50,757 nucleotides of DNA. It comes from Nocardia nova NBRC 15556 (lineage in GTDB: Bacteria; Actinomycetota; Actinomycetes; Mycobacteriales; Mycobacteriaceae). The notes under the pieces were generated by a model. It did no database searches. It was not told the DNA's origin and saw only the letters and a program-made list of their open reading frames with translations. Below are positions 39,813 to 46,789 of the stretch, piece after piece; the first letter of the stretch is position 1, and each line of letters begins with the position of its first letter. The stretch is from assembly GCF_001613005.1 (NCBI RefSeq), contig NZ_BDBN01000077.1, forward strand, positions 1 to 50,757. The letters are read 5' to 3'. The position numbers were made by a program, and so were the translations under genes.

Positions 39813-40604
39813 TTACCGGTCCAGGTCGTCCACGCGCTGCTGCGCCTGCTCCAGTTCGGTATCGGCTCGTCGCAACGCCGCTTCGGCGGATGTCACCCCG
39901 GCGGCGGCGAATCGGCGGGATTCCTCGGCCTGCGCGAGTTCGTCGCGCAACGCGGTGATCCGCTCGTCCAGGGCGGCCACGTCGGAGCGCTGCCGTTCGA
40001 GGTCGTCCGCCGTCGAATCACGATCCGCCCGAGCGGATTCCAGCGCTTCCCGGGCGGCGGCCAGCTCCTCGGCGCCGGTGTCGGCCGGTTCCTCGGACCG
40101 CTCGTCGGGAACGGCGGCCAAGGCGGGCCCGGCCGGGCCGAAACCGGCGTAGTCGACCGCGGCGGTCAGCACGCCGGCACGGACCTGGTCGGTGACCTCC
40201 GGATCCGCCAGTGCCGCATTGAGGGTCTGCGCGACCTCACGCAACACCGGCTCGGTGAGCTTCTTCCCCGCGTCCGAGGCGAGGCGAGCGGCCTTGTCCG
40301 TCAACGCGTTCACCGCTTTGCGGCGTTGGTCGGCGAGGGTGCGCATCCGGTCGGCGGACAGGGTGCGCTGCGCCTCGCGCAACGCCTCGCCGAGATCCAG
40401 CAGTGCCCCCAATTCCTGGGTTGCCTTGTGCGCCAGCAGATTCACCGCCCACGCCGCGACGGTCGGACGCCGCAGCCGCGATATCGCCGTGGCCAGCTGT
40501 TTATCGCCGTTCGCGCGCGCGGTGCGGGCCGCTTCGTCGCGAGCGGCCACGAATTCGGCGGGGTCGAGGGCATAGAGCTCTGCGGTCGTCTGCTCGAGCT
40601 TCAT
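39813..40604 (-). CDS. Conserved actinobacterial coiled-coil protein, function unknown
   Basis: 263 residues, ATG at 40604. The N-terminus has a recurrent actinobacterial block: LYALDPAEFVAARDEAARTARANGD, then ISRLRRPTVAAWAVNLLA. The middle (70-160) is Ala-rich and helical. The C-terminal 90 residues (EELAAAREALESARADRDSTADDLERQR onward) have heptad spacing and form a predicted coiled coil ending in QAQQRVDDLDR. There is no signal peptide or membrane segment, so it is cytoplasmic. The conserved RRPTVAAWAVN block and coiled coil suggest a structural or nucleic-acid-binding role, but nothing specific can be claimed. Confidence 0.78.
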   Translation of the reverse strand: MKLEQTTAELYALDPAEFVAARDEAARTARANGDKQLATAISRLRRPTVAAWAVNLLAHKATQELGALLDLGEALREAQRTLSADRMRTLADQRRKAVNALTDKAARLASDAGKKLTEPVLREVAQTLNAALADPEVTDQVRAGVLTAAVDYAGFGPAGPALAAVPDERSEEPADTGAEELAAAREALESARADRDSTADDLERQRSDVAALDERITALRDELAQAEESRRFAAAGVTSAEAALRRADTELEQAQQRVDDLDR

Positions 40605-40695
40605 GCTGCAGAGCGTAACGATTCGGGCGAGGATATCGACTACAGATCGCGCGTGTGCGGCTGCGCTCGCGGATATTCGAAAGGTGTATCGGATC

Positions 40696-40794
40696 GTGAA
40701 TTATTTCGGGCTCCTGCTTCTCAACCACCTGCTGCCCAGCATCGTCAACTATTCGCTGATGGGTATGTACGGCCTGCACTCGCTGCATATGTGA
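40696..40794 (+). CDS. Possible 32-residue hydrophobic peptide
   Basis: GTG at 40696 after GAAAGGTG opens a short frame, (V)NYFGLLLLNHLLPSIVNYSL then MGMYGLHSLHM, stop at 40792-40794. It is one hydrophobic helix with two Asn-Tyr pairs. A 9-bp hairpin follows 6 bases after the stop, which supports a small transcription unit. The N-terminal portion is reminiscent of the hydrophobic start of the small protein at 33869 (SYLDLLLHPAAGTVLGYI), though this may be coincidence. It could be a membrane or signal peptide, or part of a leader. Confidence 0.35.
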   Translation: MNYFGLLLLNHLLPSIVNYSLMGMYGLHSLHM

Positions 40795-40800
40795 GGCGGG

Positions 40801-40824
40801 ACCCGCCCGGCAGGGCGGGCGGGT
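40801..40824 (+). terminator. GC hairpin after the hydrophobic peptide frame
   Basis: ACCCGCCCG (40801-40809) pairs with CGGGCGGGT (40816-40824) around a 6-base loop, 6 bases after the stop of the short frame and 56 bases before the lipoprotein gene. No T-run. Confidence 0.55.
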
Positions 40825-40837
40825 ATCCTCCCCACCA

Positions 40838-40856
40838 CGTTCGCCATTGGTGAACG
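40838..40856. promoter_or_regulatory. Palindrome upstream of the lipoprotein gene
   Basis: CGTTCGCCATTGGTGAACG, a 19-base inverted repeat with one mismatch pair (outer CGTTC/GAACG, inner CCA/TGG), 25-43 bases before the GTG at 40881. Its place around the expected start of transcription suggests an operator. Confidence 0.4.
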
Positions 40857-40880
40857 GCTCGGCGAGAAAGGTTTTCGTAG

Positions 40881-41399
40881 GTGAAGTTCGCAGGACCGAG
40901 ACCGCTCAAGGGTCTCGTGCTGGCGCTCATGGCGGTCGCCGCCCTGACTGTGACCGGCTGTTCGATGTTTTCCGATGCGGCAAAATCCGACACCGCCCGC
41001 GCGAAGGTCGGTGACTGCATCAACGTGCTGGAGGGATCGCCCGCAGATTCCAAGACCGAGCCGGTGGATTGCTCCTCGGCCAAGGCCGTCTACACGGTGA
41101 AATCGACCTCCGACAAGAAGCAGGACTGCGGGGCCGAATACTCCTCGTACGAGGAGACCTTCAACGGCGGTACCACCGCATTCCTGTGCCTGGCGCCCAA
41201 CCTCAAACAGGGCAGCTGCTATCACGAGGACAAGACGACCGGATACTCCTACGCCGACTGCGACTCGGCGGACGCGACGGTCAAGGTCGTCAAGCGGGTC
41301 GACGGTCAGAACGACGAATTCCTCTGCGATGCGAATTCGACCTTCCTGACGCTCTCGGAGCCCAAGACCACGTTCTGTCTGGCCAACCCCAAGAGCTGA
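40881..41399 (+). CDS. LppU-like lipoprotein
   Basis: 172 residues from GTG 40881 after GAGAAAGG. Signal peptide with a basic start (MKFAGPRPLKG), hydrophobic core (LVLALMAVAALTV) and lipobox VTGC (Cys about 27), so the mature protein is lipid-anchored on the outer face of the membrane. The ectodomain (about 35-170) has the pattern of the LppU/SCO3897-type family: GDCINV, VDCSSAKAVYTV, CGAEYSS, FLCLAPNLKQGSCYHED, YADCDSADATVKVV, FLCD, TFCLANPKS, with evenly spaced Cys that probably form disulfides. The function is unknown. A palindrome sits in its promoter. Confidence 0.85.
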   Translation: MKFAGPRPLKGLVLALMAVAALTVTGCSMFSDAAKSDTARAKVGDCINVLEGSPADSKTEPVDCSSAKAVYTVKSTSDKKQDCGAEYSSYEETFNGGTTAFLCLAPNLKQGSCYHEDKTTGYSYADCDSADATVKVVKRVDGQNDEFLCDANSTFLTLSEPKTTFCLANPKS

Positions 41400-41418
41400 G
41401 GCCGCTACGAGCCGCGGT

Positions 41419-43773
41419 TCACGGCTCGACCAGGGCCACCGACGCGATCCGGTGCAAGGTGAAGTGCCGGATCGCGCCGGTGTCCGGATCGGTGGCATCC
41501 AGCTGGCCACCGGCCACCCGCACCGGTTCCACGATGCGCTGGGTGGCCACGCCCTGGGCGTCGACGTAACCGATATGCACCGGGCGGCGCACCCGCACCG
41601 CCAGTTGCAGCAGCGCCAGTGTGGCCGCGGTACTCGTGCGGGTGCCGTCGCTACGCACCCGCTGCCCGGACCGGCTGCGGGCGGCCTTCTCCCCGGCGCG
41701 CAGTTCGCCCACCAGAAGCCGCAGCTGTTCGGCACTGGGCGGGGTGGGCCGCCAGGCGTGGCGTTCGTTCGGCCGGGTGGACAGCCGCGCCCCGCGCGGG
41801 CGCAGATCCACGATCGCCCCCGACGAATCCTCACCGGCCGGACTGAACCCCGCCGCGCGCAGCTGCTCGAGCACCTCGCCCAGCGGCGCCTGCGAGATCG
41901 CCACCGTCGGCGCGACGGCTCGCAATGCCAGCTGTCCCGCCACGGGTGCCGCCAGCACCTCGGCCAGCAACGCCGGATCCTCACTGCGCACGAACGATTG
42001 CGCCATCCCGACGCGCAAGCGCCCGTGCCTGCGTGCCACGTCGTCGATCAGGTACGTCAGCGATTGCGGGACGGGGGTGCGCGAATGGGCGGTGAACAGC
42101 TGATGCAGTTCGGCGGCGGTCATGCCGGCGTCGAGCGCGCGCCGCACCGACCCTTCGCCGATGCGGTAGACGGTTGCCGCGCCCGCGGATTCGATATCGG
42201 CGACCAGGGCGATGCGCTCCCGCAGTTCCGGCACGAGCGGCCCCGGGGCGACCACGGTCAGATCGGCTTGCACCAGCACGTGATCGACCGGTTCGGGCAG
42301 GGCCGCGTCCATTTCGGCCTCGGCGTCGGCGACGGTGCCGTGCAGCAGCGCCCGGCCCGCGGAGGTGAGCGCGCCGCGGCCGACCACCCCCAGCGCCGCC
42401 GCTTCCGACAGCGTGCGCTCGACCGCCTCGATGCGGAAATGCCTGCGCCGCCGCGGCATTCGCCAGCTCAGCACCCGCGCCACATCGGCGGCCGTGATCG
42501 CCGTACCCGGCGGGAACTCCGCGGTCACCGCCAGGATCGCACGCCGATCGGGGACCGCGTGCGCGGTGCGCAGCTCCGCCGAGAGGGCGGCCAGCGGCTT
42601 GTCGTTCACATCGCGCAGGCCGATCATCCACGGGAAGCGGTCCAACTCGAGCCAGGCGTGCGCGAGCACCGCCCACCGGCGCGCCGCCGGGCCCTCCAGC
42701 CAGCCGTCCGAGGCGATCGTGGGGGCCCAGAAATCCTCACCGGCGTCGTTGTCCGGCGGCGGCTCGGGAATTCCCTTGTCCAGCAGCCGGGCCGCGGCCA
42801 GCACCTCCACGAGCAGCCCTACCCGCGTCTCGTCGAGCCCGGTCTGTTTGGCGATGCGCCGCAGTTCTCGCACCCCCAGGCCGCCCGCCCGCAGCACCGG
42901 CGCCGGCACCTGGGAGACAACCTCGAGGATGTCGCCGGCGTGGCGCAGCAACTCGCCGACCTCACCGGCCGCCGCGGCGTTCACGTCGGCGGCGGAGTGC
43001 TCGCGGGTCTGTGGCTGCGGGGGCGTGAGCACGTGGGGATCGGTGACCGGTTCGCGCCGCAGCACTTGGCCGACGGCCGGAGGGAGTTCGACGGTCTCGT
43101 CGTCGATCCAGATCAGCAGCCGGCGGGCCAGCAGCCGCTGGATGGGCCGCTCCGGATCGGTGCCGGGCGCGGCGTCGCGGGTGCGGCCGCGGGGGCCGGT
43201 GGTCGCGAGCTTGTCCAGCAGAGCGCGTTCGGCGCCGCCGATCTCGCGCAGCGCCGTCTCGATCTCGGGCTCTGTCAGTGCGTCGGGGAGTTCCGTGGTG
43301 GCCCCCATCGGCCACGGCAGGGCCTCCGGCGCGGCGGGCACGACGAACAGTTCCTCGGTGCCCCACACCACCGCGCGCTCGATCAGGCGCGCGAGCGCGG
43401 CGTCGACAGCGGCGGCGGATACCCGATCGGCGAGCAGTTCGTGCAGGCGCCGGCGCGGCAACGGGCGCTCCTGGCGGCTGCCGCCGAATGCGTTGTGCGC
43501 GGCGAGAGTTTCGATTACGGCGAACTCGAGTGTGTTCAGATCGTCGGCGGCACGCAGCACCGACGCCCGCTGTTCCGCGCGGGCGGCCAGTACGGTCATC
43601 GAACCGGGCAACGGCACGGCGAGGTCGGGGCGCAAACCCAGCAGCCGGACCAGATCGTCGTCGCTGCGGGAGCTCAGCCAGTCGGTGAGTGTGCCGAGCT
43701 CGGCGGGTCCGGCGTCGGCCCCGGAATGCGTCCCGGCGCCGTCGTCGGAGGCTCGGGCATCGGTCGTGGTCAT
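41419..43773 (-). CDS. Helicase-associated protein (Rv0862c-like, XPB/Ssl2 N-terminal-type domain and WYL-like end)
   Basis: 784 residues, ATG at 43773 (MTTTDARASDDGAG). The N-terminal part (25-230) is helical, with LGTLTDWLSSRSDDDLVRLLGLRPDLAVP and winged-helix-like segments (LNTLEFAVIETLAAHNAF, GVRELRRIAKQTGLDETRV). A central domain (about 490-640) has the XPB/Ssl2 helicase C-terminal-domain pattern (DHVLVQADLTVVAPGPLVPEL, SAGAATVYRIGEGSVRRALDAG, TYLIDDVARRHGRLRVG). The last about 55 residues (VHIGYVDAQGVATQRIVEPVRV, TLHRIASVALVEP) resemble a WYL domain. M. tuberculosis Rv0862c, beside XPB, has the same layout, so a role with XPB in DNA repair is likely but unproven. No helicase motifs are present. 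Confidence 0.87.
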   Translation of the reverse strand: MTTTDARASDDGAGTHSGADAGPAELGTLTDWLSSRSDDDLVRLLGLRPDLAVPLPGSMTVLAARAEQRASVLRAADDLNTLEFAVIETLAAHNAFGGSRQERPLPRRRLHELLADRVSAAAVDAALARLIERAVVWGTEELFVVPAAPEALPWPMGATTELPDALTEPEIETALREIGGAERALLDKLATTGPRGRTRDAAPGTDPERPIQRLLARRLLIWIDDETVELPPAVGQVLRREPVTDPHVLTPPQPQTREHSAADVNAAAAGEVGELLRHAGDILEVVSQVPAPVLRAGGLGVRELRRIAKQTGLDETRVGLLVEVLAAARLLDKGIPEPPPDNDAGEDFWAPTIASDGWLEGPAARRWAVLAHAWLELDRFPWMIGLRDVNDKPLAALSAELRTAHAVPDRRAILAVTAEFPPGTAITAADVARVLSWRMPRRRRHFRIEAVERTLSEAAALGVVGRGALTSAGRALLHGTVADAEAEMDAALPEPVDHVLVQADLTVVAPGPLVPELRERIALVADIESAGAATVYRIGEGSVRRALDAGMTAAELHQLFTAHSRTPVPQSLTYLIDDVARRHGRLRVGMAQSFVRSEDPALLAEVLAAPVAGQLALRAVAPTVAISQAPLGEVLEQLRAAGFSPAGEDSSGAIVDLRPRGARLSTRPNERHAWRPTPPSAEQLRLLVGELRAGEKAARSRSGQRVRSDGTRTSTAATLALLQLAVRVRRPVHIGYVDAQGVATQRIVEPVRVAGGQLDATDPDTGAIRHFTLHRIASVALVEP

Positions 43774-43814
43774 CCAATCCAGACTACGGCGAGCGAACAT
43801 GCCAGAATGAGGCC

Positions 43815-44003
43815 GTGGTGAACAAATCGAAGAAACCCTACGTCGACAACGGCTGGCCCGAGGTGGACCACGGTGACCACGCGGTTACCGAATTGTCGTC
43901 GACCCGTTCCGGTGGCCTCTCGCCCTACGGTGAGGACACCGAGTTTCCGGTGCCGGCTGACACCCTGCCCTACGTGCATCCGCACACGGTGGTCAACCGC
44001 TGA
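43815..44003 (+). CDS. Small conserved hypothetical protein (Rv0863-like position)
   Basis: 62 residues from GTG 43815 or 43818 (NKSKKPYVDNGWPEVDHGDH), with ATGAGG upstream. The sequence is hydrophilic with no membrane segment: LSSTRSGGLSPYGEDTEFP, then VPADTLPYVHPHTVVNR. Pro- and Tyr-containing short motifs suggest an unstructured adaptor. Its place, divergent from the helicase-associated gene, matches the small gene Rv0863 in M. tuberculosis. A good terminator follows at 44018. Confidence 0.65.
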   Translation: MVNKSKKPYVDNGWPEVDHGDHAVTELSSTRSGGLSPYGEDTEFPVPADTLPYVHPHTVVNR

Positions 44004-44017
44004 CGCGAACACGAAGA

Positions 44018-44054
44018 AGACCCGCGTTCCTGTAATAGGAAGGCGGGTCTTTTT
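44018..44054 (+). terminator. Rho-independent terminator
   Basis: AGACCCGCGTTCCT (44018-44031) pairs with AGGAAGGCGGGTCT (44037-44050), one mismatch, around a short loop and ends in five Ts. It lies 15 bases after the stop of the small gene. Confidence 0.9.
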
Positions 44055-44160
44055 CGTATCCGGGGTCCCGTATCCAGGCGTCCTATCCGGGCGGACATCG
44101 CCGCGCTCGCGTCGCAGGCAGGCCGTCGGCGGGCATACACGCTTCATGCTCCCCGGAAAC

Positions 44161-44200
44161 GCAGGGAAGGCCCGCATCGCGAGATGCGGGCCTTCCCTGC
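44161..44200 (-). terminator. Long perfect hairpin after rpfA
   Basis: An 18-bp perfect stem (44161-44178 with 44183-44200) closed by a 4-base loop, 22 bases beyond the rpfA stop in its reading direction. Reading leftward it is followed by GTTTCC. It is the likely rpfA terminator and also faces the terminator at 44018 from the other side. Confidence 0.8.
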
Positions 44201-44222
44201 AGGGGGAAACTATGTGAGCGGT

Positions 44223-44864
44223 CTAGTTGGGCAGCAGGCCCTTGTTCGCCTCGTAGAAGTTCACGATCGACGGATCGAGTTTGGCGCCACTGGCTTTGAA
44301 GGCGTTGTACGCGTCGAGCGCCGGTTGCGGCAGCTGCACGCCCTGCGCCTGTGCGGCGGTGACGGCCTTGTCGACGGCGGAGAACACCTGCTGGTTGCCA
44401 TCGGCAGGGGCCTGGGTCGAGGCTTCGCTCTCGGCGGCACCCGGCTGCCAGCGCGGGGACTGAGCGGGAGAAGCGGGCACCTCGCGCTGAGTGGCGCTGC
44501 CGTGCAGGCCGAGGCTGGAGGAGCAGGAAGGCCACGCGCCCCAACCCTGGGTCGCGAGCACCTTCTCGGCGACCGCGATCTGCTGGTCGCGGCTGGCCTG
44601 GTTGGCGGAGGGGGCGTACTGCGTGCCGCCGTGAGCGGCCCACGTCGACTGCGAGAACTGCAAACCGCCCTGGTAGCCGTTGCCGGTGTTGATGCCCCAG
44701 TTACCACCGGATTCACACTGTGCGAGGCGGTCCCACTCCGAATCGGGAGCCGCGGCGGCGTGTCCAGCGAGAGCCACACCCGCGCCACCCATGATCGCGG
44801 TGGAGACAGCGACCTTGGCGACGGTGCGACCGGTGTTGGTCTGCTTGCGATGGCGTCCACTCAT
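44223..44864 (-). CDS. rpfA: Resuscitation-promoting factor (RpfA-like), secreted transglycosylase
   Basis: 213 residues, ATG at 44864. A signal peptide (VAKVAVSTAIMGGAGVALAGHAAAAP, to about 39) is followed by the lysozyme-like Rpf domain (about 40-115): EWDRLAQCESGGNWGINTGN with the catalytic Glu after Cys, YQGGLQFSQSTWAAHGG, and AVAEKVLATQGWGAWPSC with the second Cys of the disulfide. The C-terminal 90 residues are Pro/Ala/Gln-rich and helical, unlike the proline-alanine repeats of M. tuberculosis RpfA. It cleaves peptidoglycan glycan strands and promotes exit from dormancy. The long leader carries a c-di-AMP riboswitch and an upstream CRP-type site. Confidence 0.94.
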   Translation of the reverse strand: MSGRHRKQTNTGRTVAKVAVSTAIMGGAGVALAGHAAAAPDSEWDRLAQCESGGNWGINTGNGYQGGLQFSQSTWAAHGGTQYAPSANQASRDQQIAVAEKVLATQGWGAWPSCSSSLGLHGSATQREVPASPAQSPRWQPGAAESEASTQAPADGNQQVFSAVDKAVTAAQAQGVQLPQPALDAYNAFKASGAKLDPSIVNFYEANKGLLPN

Positions 44865-44888
44865 ATCGGGTCGTCTTCCTCTCGTACG

Positions 44889-45045
44889 CGCCTGCGAGGT
44901 GAGCTGTCGGGTTCGGACTGAGAGGCCGTCCGGTCCCGGCTCGCCGGGACTTCACCCCAAGGGATCGGTCGTTGCCGGCCGTTCCCGCTTCCTGCGGAGG
45001 CTTCGAAACTCGGTTGAGCTCCGAAAACCTCTGTGGGAACGTGGG
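44889..45045 (-). promoter_or_regulatory. c-di-AMP riboswitch (ydaO/yuaA class) in the rpfA leader
   Basis: On the minus strand the leader shows the class landmarks in order: an arm ending GGAAGCGGGAACGG, then TTGGGGTGAAGTCCCGG with a stable stem CCCGGC/GCCGGG, then TCCGAACCCGACAGCTCA and CCTCGCAGGCG at the 3' end (44889-44915). The last two blocks are the most conserved part of ydaO RNAs. It ends 25 bases before the rpfA ATG. In Streptomyces, rpfA is turned off by c-di-AMP through this class. The 5' limit is approximate. Confidence 0.85.
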
Positions 45046-45299
45046 TTCCCCGCCCTCGCCCCTGGTTCCGTCGGGGTCCGTACCCGCGGGGCGAGGCTCG
45101 GTGCGGCGGGCCGGTGGTGCCGGGATGTCCCGGCTGCGATAGACGGTACGACGATCCGGCTGAAAAATCACTATTTGGTAACCGGCGTGTATGGCCGGTC
45201 GCGCTGTGCCGCAAGACCTTCCGAATCGGCGTCTGTGCAGGTGAGTACGGCGTGTCTCCGCCGAGTGCGGGTCGTGACCGCGGCGTTATCGCGTCGTTA

Positions 45300-45315
45300 T
45301 GTGACGAAGGTCACA
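45300..45315. promoter_or_regulatory. CRP/Cmr-type site upstream of rpfA
   Basis: TGTGACGAAGGTCACA is a perfect match to the CRP consensus TGTGA-N6-TCACA. It lies about 255 bases upstream of the riboswitch and about 436 bases before rpfA, near the stop of the convergently placed small membrane gene (45347). In M. tuberculosis, CRP (Rv3676) controls rpfA through such a site. Confidence 0.75.
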
Positions 45316-45346
45316 CGTGTAATTGCCCGGCGTGTTGGGGAAACAG

Positions 45347-45580
45347 TCAGCGGGCGCGTCGCCCCGACCACAGCGCGAACGCGATCGCGAGCAGCAGCCC
45401 GAGCGGGGTCGCCGCCATCGCCACCAGATACAGCCACAGCGGCGGGTCGGCGTCGGTCAGGATCGGCGTGAGGAAAATGGCGACGATCGCGAGCACGCCG
45501 ACCGCGAACAGGCCCACGGCCACGCGCAACAGCACGTCGCTGGAGCCCCGGGGCGCGCGGGGCGAGGAGGAGTCCGGCAT
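45347..45580 (-). CDS. Small two-helix membrane protein
   Basis: 77 residues, ATG at 45580 (MPDSSSPRAPRGSSDVLLRV); the frame is open further upstream but this is the first ATG after the promoter region. Two transmembrane helices (VAVGLFAVGVLAIVAIFLTPI, and LWLYLVAMAATPLGLLLAIAFAL) are joined by TDADPP, followed by a basic tail WSGRRAR. The positive-inside rule puts both ends in the cytoplasm. Similar small proteins with a DAD-P turn occur in Mycobacteriales. The function is unknown. Transcription toward rpfA passes over the CRP-type site. Confidence 0.75.
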   Translation of the reverse strand: MPDSSSPRAPRGSSDVLLRVAVGLFAVGVLAIVAIFLTPILTDADPPLWLYLVAMAATPLGLLLAIAFALWSGRRAR

Positions 45581-45684
45581 GGGTGCACCGTAAAACGGAT
45601 GTGCTCGCCCTATCCCCACCGGGGTAGACTCGAACCAATCGCGTCCTGCATAGCTGTGTGGGGCGCGTTCTTTTCGCACAGAGA

Positions 45685-45711
45685 TAGGTTCCGGCGTTTC
45701 GCCGGAACCTA
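45685..45711 (+). promoter_or_regulatory. 12-bp hairpin in the leader of the cold-shock gene
   Basis: TAGGTTCCGGCG (45685-45696) and CGCCGGAACCTA (45700-45711) pair perfectly around TTT. It ends 75 bases before the cold-shock start. It may be a leader structure or an attenuator; there is no T-run after it. Confidence 0.5.
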
Positions 45712-45786
45712 CGTCCGTGTCCGGGGTCGTTCGTGACCCCGCTGGATTCGGACGGACCGGACAACGATGACGAACGGGTGAGCGCA

Positions 45787-46215
45787 GTGCCGACCGGCAA
45801 GGTGAAGTGGTACGACGTCGACAAGGGCTTCGGCTTCCTTTCCCAGGATGAGGGTGAGGACGTCTACGTTCGGTCGTCCGCCTTGCCCAAGGGTGTCGAG
45901 GCGCTCAAGCCCGGCCAGCGCGTGGAGTTCGGAATGGCCGCCGGTCGCCGCGGCCCGCAGGCGCTGAGCCTGAAGCTGCTCGATCCGCTGCCCTCGGTGC
46001 GCAATGCGCAGGGCCGCAACGACCGGGTGCGCAAGGAAGCTCCGGCCCATCCGCGCAAGGCGCCCGACGACCTGCACGGGATGATCGAGGACATGATCAC
46101 CCTGCTGGAGGCGACGGTGCAGCCGGAGCTGCGCAAGGGTAAGTACCCCGATCGCAAGACCGCGCAGCGCATCGCCGAAGTGGTGCGCGGGGTGGCCCGC
46201 GAACTCGATCACTGA
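45787..46215 (+). CDS. cspB: Cold-shock-domain protein (CspB-like, Rv0871-like)
   Basis: 142 residues from GTG 45787 (PTGKVKWYDVDKGFGFL). An upstream GTG (45778) is possible, but homologues begin with M-PTGKVKW. The cold-shock domain (1-65) has RNP1 KGFGFL and RNP2 DVYVRSSAL, hence single-stranded RNA/DNA binding. The C-terminal half (DDLHGMIEDMITLLEATVQPELRKGKYPDRKTAQRIAEVVRGVARELD) is a helical extension particular to mycobacterial CspB-type proteins, longer than the about 67-residue classical Csp. It probably acts as an RNA chaperone. A strong hairpin lies in its leader. Confidence 0.92.
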   Translation: MPTGKVKWYDVDKGFGFLSQDEGEDVYVRSSALPKGVEALKPGQRVEFGMAAGRRGPQALSLKLLDPLPSVRNAQGRNDRVRKEAPAHPRKAPDDLHGMIEDMITLLEATVQPELRKGKYPDRKTAQRIAEVVRGVARELDH

Positions 46216-46249
46216 GTTCGCGAGCGCCTGATTCGCGAGGAAACCGCGG

Positions 46250-46789
46250 TCACGCCGCCCTGATCGACCACGCCTGATACGGCGAGAACGCTTCGTTGCC
46301 TGCCTCGTCACGCACGAGCAGCAGCAGCTGCACCTCGACGCCGATCAGGCGCAGGTTCGGTTCGGGATGGCTGTCCACCGTCACGGCCAGGGTGCCCTGC
46401 GGGTAGTCGCGGTAGGACGCCAGGTGCTGCACGGTCTTGCCCGGATTGTCGATCTGCTGGTACTCCAGCACCATCACCCAGGGCGCGTCGGCGATGTGCC
46501 GGGGGAGCGACAGCTGCACCGGATAGCCCAGCGGCGGATTCAGTTCCGCGGTGATCTCGGTGCGCCTACAGTCCGGGGAGACGCGGCCGTGCGGATCCGG
46601 TTCGCCGATCGTGCAGTACAGATAGGGCGGAACCGTGACGGTCTTGCCGTGCGCATAGGCGGTGACCGTGGGATCGGCCTCGTGCGCGTTGTGCACCGCC
46701 ACCGCCACGATGCCGGCGACGGCCGCGGCGACGACCAGAACTGCCGCCAGGGCCAGCGCGAGGATCGTGCGGGTGCTGGGCTTGGTCAC
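46250..46789 (-). CDS. DUF2771-type exported protein (Rv0875c-like)
   Basis: 179 residues from GTG 46789, overlapping the stop of the MFS gene by 4 bases (GTGA). An N-terminal helix (ILALALAAVLVVAAAVAGIVAVAV, about 9-32) is a signal anchor. The outside domain has YCTIGEPDPHGRVSPDCRRTEI with two Cys probably joined, LPRHIADAPWVMVLEYQ, and LLLLVRDEAGNEAFSPYQAWSIRA. This is the layout of DUF2771, function unknown. The overlap with an Rv0876c-like transporter is the same order as in M. tuberculosis, so the two probably work together at the membrane. Confidence 0.85.
   Translation of the reverse strand: MTKPSTRTILALALAAVLVVAAAVAGIVAVAVHNAHEADPTVTAYAHGKTVTVPPYLYCTIGEPDPHGRVSPDCRRTEITAELNPPLGYPVQLSLPRHIADAPWVMVLEYQQIDNPGKTVQHLASYRDYPQGTLAVTVDSHPEPNLRLIGVEVQLLLLVRDEAGNEAFSPYQAWSIRAA

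Noticed and set aside
41452..43821. 789-codon plus-strand open frame
   Set aside because: Antisense of the helicase-associated protein; His/Arg/Gly-rich composition is typical of high-GC shadows.
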